Shown: positions 1-5,137, numbered from the stretch's first letter. The stretch is 5,137 nucleotides of DNA from Clostridiales bacterium (GCA_019418525.1 DYBS01000170.1:1-5137), one strand, 5' to 3'. Translations and numbers: made by a program. Notes: a model not told the origin generated them from the sequence alone.

Positions 1-1000
1 CCTCGCCCTTCCCCACCTGGCGCTGGATGCGCAGGTTGCCGCCGGTGGAGGCGCTCCAGCCCCGGACGGTGTCCCCCTCCAGGGCGCAGCAGGTCCCCAG
101 ATTGGCCCGCTTCATGCCGGCCACATCCTGATTGAGGACGCTCACCACCTGGGCGCTGCCCTTTTCGCCGTAAAAGCCCATAATCCCGGGAAGGCAGGCC
201 CCCTCCCCTTCAACGGGCAGGGCGTCCAGAAAGCGGGTCCCCTCCCCCAGGAGGGCGGCCCGGTGGGCCTCAAACCACGCCGGGTCCTGCTGGGCCAGGG
301 TGCTGACCACCATGCCCCGAATGGCCGAACCGGGGAGATAGCCCCGAGTGGCGTAGCTGTTGTCCCGGCTGCGGCCCAGGTCGGTGACCAGCACCGGCAG
401 CTTGGTATACAGGCGGTAGCGGATGCAGTGGGTGGCCTTCAGCGGCGGGCGCTTCGTCTCGCCCACCGGGGCGTCCAGGGTACACTTCACCCGGCCAAAG
501 CCCCGGCTGCGGAGGGTGCCCGCCCATTTAATGCCCTGCACCGCCTGCCGGAGCAGCTCCACGTCCTCCCGGCAGCAGGTGACCGCGCCGGTAAAGCGCA
601 GACCCCGGCGGATACAGGAGGCGGCCCGGAGGGTCGCGCTCTTCACTACGCCACCCTCCAGGCTGGTAAAGACCCGGGTGGAGAAGCAATCCTCCGGCGT
701 CTCCGGCCGGGGATTGGGGAACAGGGCGGTGAGCTGGAGCCGACGACCGTCCGCCGCGCCCTCCCAGCCGGATTCCCCGCAGAGCTCCCCGGCCGTGCCG
801 CCGTCCCCGCCGGTCCAGGCCAGCAGATTCGCTAAACTCTCCCGCAGCAGGCCCTTGAAGGTGGAGCCCTTCAGATAGGGGTAGCCCTCCCCGTCCCGAC
901 ACACGGCGATGTCCTCGCCGCCGGGGATGCTGAATCCCGAGCCGAAGATGGCGTCGGAGCAGAGCTCCAGCGTCACGCCCAGGGTCACACGGTCGCTCAT
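1..1000 (-). CDS. RAMP-superfamily type III CRISPR effector, Cas7/Csm3-like domain fused to Csx10-like domain (partial, C terminus off left edge)
   Basis: Reading from ATG at 1000, 333 codons stay open to the window edge, so the C terminus is missing. Two RAMP units are visible. The first (about residues 1-185) has a Csm3-like start: GSG at 20-22, GGED at 27-30, YLKGSTFKGLLR at 42-53, and the RAMP glycine-rich loop GTLRSRGFGRVK at 161-172. Asp30 sits where the catalytic Asp of Csm3 (GGxD) is expected, so target-RNA cleavage is plausible. The second (from about 190) has YLPGSAIRG at 221-229 and RFLDALP at 256-262, resembling the Cas5-like subunit Csx10 of subtype III-D. The fusion would supply crRNA backbone and 5'-tag-binding functions in one chain. 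The start codon overlaps the upstream stop as ATGA, with AGGAGGTG seven bases before it, so translation is probably coupled to the cas10-like gene. RAMP membership is secure. The Csm3 and Csx10 assignments rest on recalled motifs. Confidence 0.85.
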   Translation of the reverse strand, partial: MSDRVTLGVTLELCSDAIFGSGFSIPGGEDIAVCRDGEGYPYLKGSTFKGLLRESLANLLAWTGGDGGTAGELCGESGWEGAADGRRLQLTALFPNPRPETPEDCFSTRVFTSLEGGVVKSATLRAASCIRRGLRFTGAVTCCREDVELLRQAVQGIKWAGTLRSRGFGRVKCTLDAPVGETKRPPLKATHCIRYRLYTKLPVLVTDLGRSRDNSYATRGYLPGSAIRGMVVSTLAQQDPAWFEAHRAALLGEGTRFLDALPVEGEGACLPGIMGFYGEKGSAQVVSVLNQDVAGMKRANLGTCCALEGDTVRGWSASTGGNLRIQRQVGKGE

Positions 1001-2499
1001 GCCTCCACCTCCTCCAGAAAGTCGCAGTGATCGATCATCTCAATGGCGTCAAAGAACAGACAGTGCCGCGCGCGGCTCTCCCCCAGGGAGATGGTGCGGA
1101 AGGGCTCCTTGTCCAGCCCGCCGCCCTGGGTCAGGAACTGGCGGTACTGCTCCCAGCGCGCGCCGCCCCGATAAGCCGCCTCAAAGCCGTGGTAGAGGAG
1201 GTCCCGCACCCCCTTGTCCTGGAGGAAAAAGCGGCTCTCCAGCTCGCCCTGCTTGAAGGCGGTGCGCAGGTCCTTGATCTTGCCCCGGGCGGTCTTGCCG
1301 TACTCCCCCTGCATGGCTTTGCACAGGCCCCGGAAGAAGTCGTAGGTCCGCAGGTCCGGATCGCCGCAGTCCTCCGGCAGCACCACCGCCACCGGGCGCA
1401 GCGAGAGGACCCCGCCGTCCTCGGTGCGGTAGTCCGACCGGATCTGGGCCAGATTCTCCTTGAGCTGGCCGAACTCGATGTGCCAGTCCAGGGCGGAGAC
1501 CTTCCCCTCGCCGTTCAGCTTTGCCCCGAACTGCTTGGCGCTGGAGCACAGCTCCTCGGAGAGCTGGTAGGCCTGGTGGAAGGGGTACTTCTGGTGGACC
1601 AGGGCCACCCCCGCGCAGGCGGCGTAGGGGAGCCCGTCCTCTTCATTGGAGCGGGCGGTGAGTTTTTCCAGAAAGACCCGGGCGCACTCCAGCCCCAGGT
1701 CTCCGGCGGTGACGAAGCACACGTCGTCGCCCGCCAGGATCACCGGGCGGATGGGCAGCGCCGCTTCCCCGCAGCGCCCCTGCCGGATGAGCTCCTCCAC
1801 CGTCTGCTGAAAGGCCGTCTCAAAGTCCCGCTGGATGCCGGCGCTGAACCGGCGCAGCTTTTCGCAGCACGCCGTCCAGTCGTCTCCGGCGGACTGGTAG
1901 ATGCCGTCCACCCGCTTGCCCATGGCGTTGCCGTCGATGTGGACCACAGCGATGAAATTGTCGCTCCCCGCCAGTTCCGAGAACTCCCGTGGGAACTGAT
2001 AGCCCTCCGGCGGCTCCAGCACGTCGGTGGACGCGTGGGGCAGCTCACGCTCCGTTCCCCTGGGCCGGAAGGTCTCCGGGTCCAGCTCCTCCACCCCCAG
2101 GGCGGTGTAGCGGAAGGAGCCCCGGCGCAGGGCTTTCTTCTCCTCCAGCCGCCGGGAGAGCTCCTTCAGGTTGTCCCCCGGCGTTTTGGCGCTGTCATAG
2201 GGCATCTGCTTCACAAAGAGCTCCAGCCCCCGAAACTCCTCCATGGCCGCCCCGGTGACCTGCCGGGCGAAGGCCCGGGCCTGGTCGGGGCTGTCGAAGC
2301 GGAGTACCGTATGTCCGCCGCCGGCATAGACCAGATTCTCCTCCTCCCGGTACCACTCCCCGGCGGCGCGCCGGAAAAAGGCGCTGCTGGTGACATAGCT
2401 GATCTGAGCAGAGCGCTGGGCGTTCTCCCGCAGCTTTTTGCTGGCAAAAATGTAATCCTGTTTCCGGGACACCTCCAGAATCACCAAAGTCTGTTCCAA
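997..2499 (-). CDS. cas10: Cas10-like type III CRISPR large subunit, compact, lacking HD nuclease domain
   Basis: Predicted large subunit of a type III effector complex; Cas10 proteins make cyclic oligoadenylate when target RNA binds. Numbered from TTG at 2499 (500 aa), the protein opens directly with palm 1: LEVSRKQDYIF at about 8-18, then YAGGGHTVLRF at about 58-68. Palm 2 follows: IAVVHIDGNAMGKR at about 183-196, VILAGDDVCFV at 253-263, YPFHQAYQLSEEL from 305, and SALDWH at 335-340. A helical C-terminal domain completes it. There is no N-terminal HD domain, so single-stranded DNase activity is not expected; HD-less Cas10 is typical of subtype III-D. Cyclase motifs are altered: GGDD reads AGDD (Asp258 and Asp259 kept) and the usual DxD reads DGN. 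The open frame extends upstream to GTG at 2544, but that codon lies upstream of the best -10 box. TTG 2499 sits six bases after a GGGGGTG stretch; GTG 2508 is an alternative. Stop TGA overlaps the next gene by 4 bases. Confidence 0.9.
   Translation of the reverse strand: MEQTLVILEVSRKQDYIFASKKLRENAQRSAQISYVTSSAFFRRAAGEWYREEENLVYAGGGHTVLRFDSPDQARAFARQVTGAAMEEFRGLELFVKQMPYDSAKTPGDNLKELSRRLEEKKALRRGSFRYTALGVEELDPETFRPRGTERELPHASTDVLEPPEGYQFPREFSELAGSDNFIAVVHIDGNAMGKRVDGIYQSAGDDWTACCEKLRRFSAGIQRDFETAFQQTVEELIRQGRCGEAALPIRPVILAGDDVCFVTAGDLGLECARVFLEKLTARSNEEDGLPYAACAGVALVHQKYPFHQAYQLSEELCSSAKQFGAKLNGEGKVSALDWHIEFGQLKENLAQIRSDYRTEDGGVLSLRPVAVVLPEDCGDPDLRTYDFFRGLCKAMQGEYGKTARGKIKDLRTAFKQGELESRFFLQDKGVRDLLYHGFEAAYRGGARWEQYRQFLTQGGGLDKEPFRTISLGESRARHCLFFDAIEMIDHCDFLEEVEA
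1006..1013 (-). promoter_or_regulatory. Ribosome binding site of the RAMP gene, inside the end of the cas10-like gene
   Basis: On the minus strand this reads AGGAGGTG, with seven bases between AGGAGG and ATG at 1000. It lies within the last codons of the cas10-like gene (Glu-Glu-Val-Glu), so the Shine-Dalgarno is embedded in coding sequence. Together with the ATGA overlap it fixes the RAMP start and implies reinitiation or coupling. Confidence 0.7.
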
Positions 2500-2505
2500 A
2501 ATAGC

Positions 2506-2514
2506 CACCCCCTG
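2506..2514 (-). promoter_or_regulatory. Purine-rich ribosome binding site deciding the cas10-like start
   Basis: The minus strand reads AGGGGGTGG, then a six-base gap, then TTG at 2499. This is the only purine-rich, Shine-Dalgarno-like stretch suitably placed before any candidate start downstream of the promoter. It is not a perfect AGGAGG, and a weaker reading uses the GTG inside it (2508) as the start. Confidence 0.5.
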
Positions 2515-2542
2515 TTGGTCGGTATGACCCTTCCAGTATAAC
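2515..2542 (+). promoter_or_regulatory. Candidate array promoter, overlapping and divergent from the cas10 promoter
   Basis: On the plus strand TTGGTC (2515-2520) is followed after 16 bases by TATAAC (2537-2542, 5 of 6 to consensus). A start near 2549 would give an untranslated leader of about 77 nt before the first repeat. Its -10 box overlaps the -10 box of the opposite promoter, so the two would compete for polymerase. The -35 box is weak. Confidence 0.35.
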
Positions 2543-2562
2543 ACACCGGTACAAATCTACAA
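2535..2562 (-). promoter_or_regulatory. Predicted sigma-70-type promoter of the cas10-like/RAMP operon
   Basis: On the minus strand, TTGTAG (2562-2557, 3 of 6 to TTGACA) is followed after 16 bases by TATACT (2540-2535, 5 of 6 to TATAAT). Transcription would begin near 2528, giving a leader of about 30 nt before TTG 2499. It lies in a locally AT-rich stretch within otherwise GC-rich DNA. The -10 box is convincing and the -35 box is weak. Confidence 0.5.
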
Positions 2563-2592
2563 TCGCTCCTTCGTCTTTTTTCGCCGCCGCGC

Positions 2593-2622
2593 TTGCGGAG
2601 ACTGCCGGAGCCGTGGTATAGT
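2593..2622 (+). promoter_or_regulatory. Alternative array promoter directly abutting the first repeat
   Basis: TTGCGG (2593-2598) and TATAGT (2617-2622, 5 of 6 to TATAAT) are 18 bases apart on the plus strand. A start near 2629 would fall inside repeat 1, but would still leave its stem-loop and the 3' tag needed for the first crRNA. The -35 box is poor, so this is a second candidate rather than a firm call. Confidence 0.3.
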
Positions 2623-2625
2623 ATG

Positions 2626-3140
2626 GATACAGCCCGCACCCCTCGCGGGGACTGCAACTCTTGGCGGGCCTTGGTGTATTCCCAGATGTGACAGATGCAA
2701 CCCGCACCCCCCACGGGGTCAGCAACTCAGCTAACTCCTCCTCAATAGTCATGGGTTCAACAGATGCAACCTGCACCCCTCACGGGGACGTCAACCACTT
2801 CTCACACTCGTTAGCCTCACAATACCCACAAAGATGCAACCCGCTCCCCTCGCGGGGACGGCAACGGATACCATGTTTCCATGAACAGGCGATCCTGATG
2901 ATGCAACCCGCACCCCTCGCGGGGACAGAAACATAGAACCTTTTTCGACATTCTTCAGATTGCCAAAAAGGATGCAACCCACATCCCTCACGGGGACGGC
3001 AACGCCTGCTTAATGTCCTGAGAGGCTCCAGTAGTAATGATGCAACCCGCTCCCCTCGCGGGGACGGCAACCTGGAAAGAACCGTCCTCAAATCCCTCAA
3101 ACAGACCAGATACAACCCGCACCCCTCACGGGGACGAAAC
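2626..3140 (+). CRISPR. Degenerate type III CRISPR array: 8 repeats, 7 spacers
   Basis: Repeats lie at 2626-2658, 2694-2726, 2763-2795, 2833-2865, 2900-2932, 2971-3003, 3039-3071 and 3109-3140. The first seven are 33 nt and the last is 32 nt. Spacers are 35, 36, 37, 34, 38, 35 and 37 nt and all differ. The repeat begins GATGCAACCC, holds a CCCC-TCRC-GGGG stem-loop in the middle, and ends ACGGCAAC. This layout (GAT start, CCCC...GGGG stem, 8-nt ACG..AAC tag) matches type III-A repeats such as that of Staphylococcus epidermidis, which ends GGGGACGAGAAC. It supports plus-strand crRNAs. Only repeats 4 and 7 are identical; the others differ from consensus at one to four positions, including within the tag. 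The array lies between two minus-strand gene pairs. Cas6 and adaptation genes are not in view. The open reading frames that cross it are artefacts. Confidence 0.92.
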
Positions 3141-3171
3141 AGCCGGTACACCGCTTTGCGGCGTACCGGCT
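3141..3171 (-). terminator. Strong hairpin after the phosphatase gene, probable transcription terminator
   Basis: Arms AGCCGGTAC (3141-3149) and GTACCGGCT (3163-3171) enclose an inner CCGC/GCGG stem and a three-base loop. The single off-pair position (3150/3162) is A-C on the plus strand but G-U on the minus strand, so the 14-pair stem is unbroken only in minus-strand RNA. It starts four bases after the phosphatase stop. The U tract is weak (GTTTCG, itself part of the last CRISPR repeat), so termination may be incomplete. In the plus direction it would close the array transcript, but no T run follows there. Confidence 0.6.
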
Positions 3172-3175
3172 GCTG

Positions 3176-4048
3176 CTATTCTCCCCCCTCTTTTATGCCG
3201 TATCGCGCCCCATAGCGCCGGATCATCCGCCTTCGGCGGCTGCGGTTCCGGGTGGCGATGCCCAGCACCGCCGCCCGCTCCCGCTGGCTCAGCTTCTCCC
3301 AGCGCCCGAACGTGTCCGTCCGGCGGCTGACCAGCACCAGACTGCAATCGTCCCAGGTCCGCCGGGCGATCACCTCTTCCACCACCGCCCGCAGCTGCCC
3401 TTCGGACACCTGGTGGGAAAAAAACTCCGCCCGCTGGAAGAGCCGCCCCACCAGGGGGGCCAGCTTCTCCCGGCCCTTGTGGTACAGCGCCGCCTCGCAC
3501 CCGTCGGACATCAGAACGAAGCCCTCCAGCCCAGGCTGCCTCCCCCGCAGGGCCCGGCTTCTGGAGAGCGCGTCCAGGGAGGTCACAAAGGTGGTGGTGT
3601 TGGCAAATTCCCCGTTTTGGGGGCGGGAGGCCACCCGCACCACCCCCTCCTTCTGGTAGCCGATGACCCCGTCCCCCACATGGAAGAGCAGGTACCGGTC
3701 CCCCTTCACCGCCACCGCCAACAGGGTGCAGGCTAGGGCGGCGGGCCGGGTCCCCAGCTCCTCCGCCCGGCGGCAGATGGCCTCCTGCACCGCCTGGAGC
3801 ACCGTTCGGCGCATCTCAAAGGCGGAGGCCGGGCCGCTGAACACCTCGAACCGGCGGCACAGCACCCGGCAGGCCGCACGCACCGCCTGCTCCGCCCCCT
3901 CGTGGGACATGGGGGCCGATCCGGCCCCGTCGGCCAGGGCCGCCGCCGTCACGCCGTTTTCCTCCAGGGTGAAGGTCCGGTCCTGGCCGGGCAGCTGCCG
4001 CAGCCGGTGGCCCCGGCCGGTGACCACCGCGCTCTGGGTATGCCACAT
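3176..4048 (-). CDS. PP2C-family Ser/Thr protein phosphatase (YegK-like)
   Basis: A 290-aa cytoplasmic metal-dependent phosphatase expected to remove phosphate from Ser/Thr residues, most likely on the kinase encoded just upstream or on its targets. PP2C motifs appear in order: GQDR at 21-24, ADGAGS at 39-44, ACTLLAV at 106-112, HVGDG at 123-127, MSDG at 180-183 and DDCSL at 233-237. The metal-binding aspartates (40, 182, 234 and the GQD Asp23) are all present, so it should be active. There is no signal peptide or membrane segment. The ATG at 4048 is preceded by AGGAGG with eight bases between, and lies 19 bases after the kinase stop, so the two genes form an operon. Beyond the core, residues 249-290 form an Arg-rich tail (RRRRMIRRYG at 271-280). 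A hairpin follows the TAG stop. The kinase-phosphatase pairing resembles E. coli yegI/yegK, recalled from knowledge of the family. Confidence 0.9.
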   Translation of the reverse strand: MWHTQSAVVTGRGHRLRQLPGQDRTFTLEENGVTAAALADGAGSAPMSHEGAEQAVRAACRVLCRRFEVFSGPASAFEMRRTVLQAVQEAICRRAEELGTRPAALACTLLAVAVKGDRYLLFHVGDGVIGYQKEGVVRVASRPQNGEFANTTTFVTSLDALSRSRALRGRQPGLEGFVLMSDGCEAALYHKGREKLAPLVGRLFQRAEFFSHQVSEGQLRAVVEEVIARRTWDDCSLVLVSRRTDTFGRWEKLSQRERAAVLGIATRNRSRRRRMIRRYGARYGIKEGGE

Positions 4049-4056
4049 CGTGGGTC

Positions 4057-4062
4057 CCTCCT
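4057..4062 (-). promoter_or_regulatory. Ribosome binding site of the phosphatase gene
   Basis: Perfect AGGAGG on the minus strand, within AAAGGAGGGA, eight bases before ATG 4048. It occupies the 19-base gap after the kinase stop, so no separate promoter fits there and cotranscription with the kinase gene is implied. Confidence 0.75.
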
Positions 4063-4067
4063 TTCTC

Positions 4068-5137
4068 TCAGCTGGCCAGGGTGGTCACACTGTTCTGATG
4101 CAGCTTCCTCCGCTTCCGGCAGGCGGGGCACCGCCGGGGCAGCACCAGACCGTGCTGCTCGTAGTACTTCCGCTCGTTCACCGTGATGTCGAACTCCTCG
4201 CCGCACTCCACGCAGGTCCGGTGCTCGCTCACCTCTTGGTCTCCGGCGTCCAGGCACTTCCACCGGGTGGGGAAGAGCTCCCCCGACTGGGGGTCCTGAG
4301 CCTGAAGCTTCCCGGTAGTCAGCAGCTGATGGTAGCGCTGGAAGGCGGAGAGCCACTTGTAGTCGGGCAGACGGGTCTCCTCGGTGCTGTACGCCCCGCC
4401 CCGTTGGAACGTGCCGTAGAAATACTCCTTCAGGAACCGGGGCAGGTGGCTCCACTGGAAGCGCCAGGAGCCCTCCGGAGTGTGCTCTTTGCCGTTCTCC
4501 CCGCAGGGATAGGGGAACTCCATGGCCCGGATGGCCTCCTCGATGCGCCCGCTCCCCTGCTGGGCATACGGCCCCTTGCCGGGCAGCATGAGCATGAAGA
4601 GAAGGGTGGCCACGGCGAAGGCCTCGTTGCCCGGGGTGCGCAGGAAGGTGGAGAAGTTTTTCCCCTGGAGCTCCGGGGGGATGAAGTAGCTCTTGCCCAC
4701 CGGGCAGGGGTAGCCCCCCACCTGGTAGCTGTCACAGTCCACGAACCACACCTCCTCCGGCGAGACCACCAGGATGTTGGTCAGGTTGATGTCCCCCAGC
4801 AGCACGCCGGAGCGGTGGAGCGCGCAGATCTTCTCCAGGATGGTGATGGCCAGGCGGACCATGTCCTCCTTCTTGCCGCCCGGGAAGCACTCCTCCAGGG
4901 TCTTGCGGGTGAACACGCACCGCTGCAGCTCCTTGCCGCTGGCGCGGGCCATGCGGTAGCCCACGAACTCCCCCGTCGGGGTGTAGAGCAGCTCCTGGGG
5001 CCAGCACACCCCGGCGCAGGGGGTGGGATGGGCGGCCATCAGGGTGAGCTTGTCCCGGCGGGCGGCGGTGAGCTTGCCGGGATGGTAGATCTTGGCCACC
5101 GTACCGTCCCCCAGGTCGTAGATGGTGCCCTCACCGC
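4068..5137 (-). CDS. YegI-like Ser/Thr protein kinase with C-terminal zinc ribbon (partial, N terminus off right edge)
   Basis: A Hanks-type protein kinase, of which 355 residues are visible. Numbering from the first complete codon at the edge, the ATP-binding glycine loop GEGTIY (1-6) and the lysine of VAK (Lys15) come first. The catalytic loop GDINLTN follows (Asp115, Asn120), then the metal-binding DCDS (133-136) in place of DFG, and PPEL (153-156) in place of APE. All essential residues are present, and HRD is replaced by LGD, as in YegI-type kinases. The C terminus carries CVEC (308-311) and CPAC (336-339), the four-cysteine zinc ribbon seen in the zf-trcl family, followed by a basic RKRRK stretch. 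No membrane segment is visible. The true start is upstream of 5137, since the Gly-loop is at the edge; the GTG at 5099 is an internal valine. The stop at 4068 lies 19 bases before the phosphatase gene. Such pairs often act as a phosphorylation switch; the substrate is unknown. Confidence 0.88.
   Translation of the reverse strand, partial: GEGTIYDLGDGTVAKIYHPGKLTAARRDKLTLMAAHPTPCAGVCWPQELLYTPTGEFVGYRMARASGKELQRCVFTRKTLEECFPGGKKEDMVRLAITILEKICALHRSGVLLGDINLTNILVVSPEEVWFVDCDSYQVGGYPCPVGKSYFIPPELQGKNFSTFLRTPGNEAFAVATLLFMLMLPGKGPYAQQGSGRIEEAIRAMEFPYPCGENGKEHTPEGSWRFQWSHLPRFLKEYFYGTFQRGGAYSTEETRLPDYKWLSAFQRYHQLLTTGKLQAQDPQSGELFPTRWKCLDAGDQEVSEHRTCVECGEEFDITVNERKYYEQHGLVLPRRCPACRKRRKLHQNSVTTLAS

Noticed and set aside
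423..902. Open frames on both strands overlapping the RAMP gene (such as 423-878 plus and 528-902 minus)
   Set aside because: They are out-of-frame shadows. The continuous minus-strand frame from 1000 to the left edge carries the RAMP motifs and a proper ribosome binding site.
1027..2541. Long open frame (504 codons) on the plus strand opposite the cas10-like gene
   Set aside because: It is the antisense shadow of a GC-rich gene. The translation is rich in Leu, Gly, Ala and Val with no recognisable motif, whereas the minus-strand frame has clear Cas10 motifs.
2500..2544. N-terminal extension of the cas10-like protein to GTG 2544
   Set aside because: The extension would begin upstream of the best -10 box and has no good ribosome binding site. 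Homology-like sequence (palm 1) begins only after residue 16 of the long form.
2587..2598. Small hairpin CCGC-GCTT-GCGG as a terminator
   Set aside because: The stem is only four pairs, and the T run precedes it on the plus strand (an A run on the minus strand), the wrong arrangement for termination.
2661..2936. Open frame on the plus strand through the repeats
   Set aside because: It contains periodic peptide repeats produced by the CRISPR units (PHGD-type), so it is not a protein gene.
2626..3140. Array transcribed on the minus strand as part of a kinase-to-cas transcript
   Set aside because: The repeat's plus-strand 3' end matches known type III crRNA tags. Candidate promoters lie at the low-coordinate side. 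The high-coordinate side has only a hairpin and the phosphatase gene, with no leader. Not fully excluded without RNA data.
2780..3151. Open frame on the minus strand with recurring PREGCGL/PARGAGC peptides
   Set aside because: Its periodicity follows the CRISPR repeats exactly, and the variable parts are spacers. It is not a repeat protein.

Overview
The window is GC-rich (roughly two thirds G+C by eye). Its genes have strong AGGAGG-type ribosome binding sites, and one probable TTG start. Together with a YegI-like kinase carrying a C-terminal zinc ribbon, this suggests a high-GC member of the Clostridia, possibly a gut Oscillospiraceae relative. The taxonomic guess is inference only. All four protein-coding genes lie on the minus strand. 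Between the two gene pairs is a CRISPR-type repeat array that most likely reads on the plus strand.

Layout. (1) 1-1000, minus: a RAMP-superfamily effector gene that runs off the left edge. It joins a Cas7/Csm3-like domain to a Csx10-like domain. (2) 997-2499, minus: a compact Cas10-like protein of about 500 aa. It has two palm domains and no HD nuclease, and it overlaps gene 1 by ATGA. (3) 2500-2625: a short intergenic region with a promoter for the cas10-like operon and candidate divergent promoters for the array. (4) 2626-3140: eight 33-nt repeats (the last is 32 nt) and seven unique 34-38-nt spacers. The repeats are unusually degenerate. (5) 3141-3171: a strong hairpin. (6) 3176-4048, minus: a PP2C-family Ser/Thr phosphatase. 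(7) 4068-5137, minus: a YegI-like protein kinase with a zinc-ribbon tail, whose extreme N terminus lies beyond the right edge.

How they may work together. Genes 1 and 2 plus the array look like a type III CRISPR effector locus, closest to subtype III-D (Cas10 without HD, Csx10-like subunit). The array repeat ends like the classical type III-A repeats (stem GGGG, then an 8-nt ACG..AAC tag). The Cas7-like domain keeps the aspartate expected to cut target RNA, and the Cas10 keeps the DD of its cyclase site, although both surrounding motifs are altered. No cas1, cas2, cas6 or ancillary CARF nuclease is visible here. The kinase/phosphatase pair resembles the YegI/YegK switch. It points at the array from the other side, in the same direction as the cas operon. 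Whether it is functionally tied to the CRISPR system or only adjacent cannot be decided from this window. That link, together with the compact HD-less Cas10, the fused effector and the degenerate array with variable tags, is what most deserves a second look.
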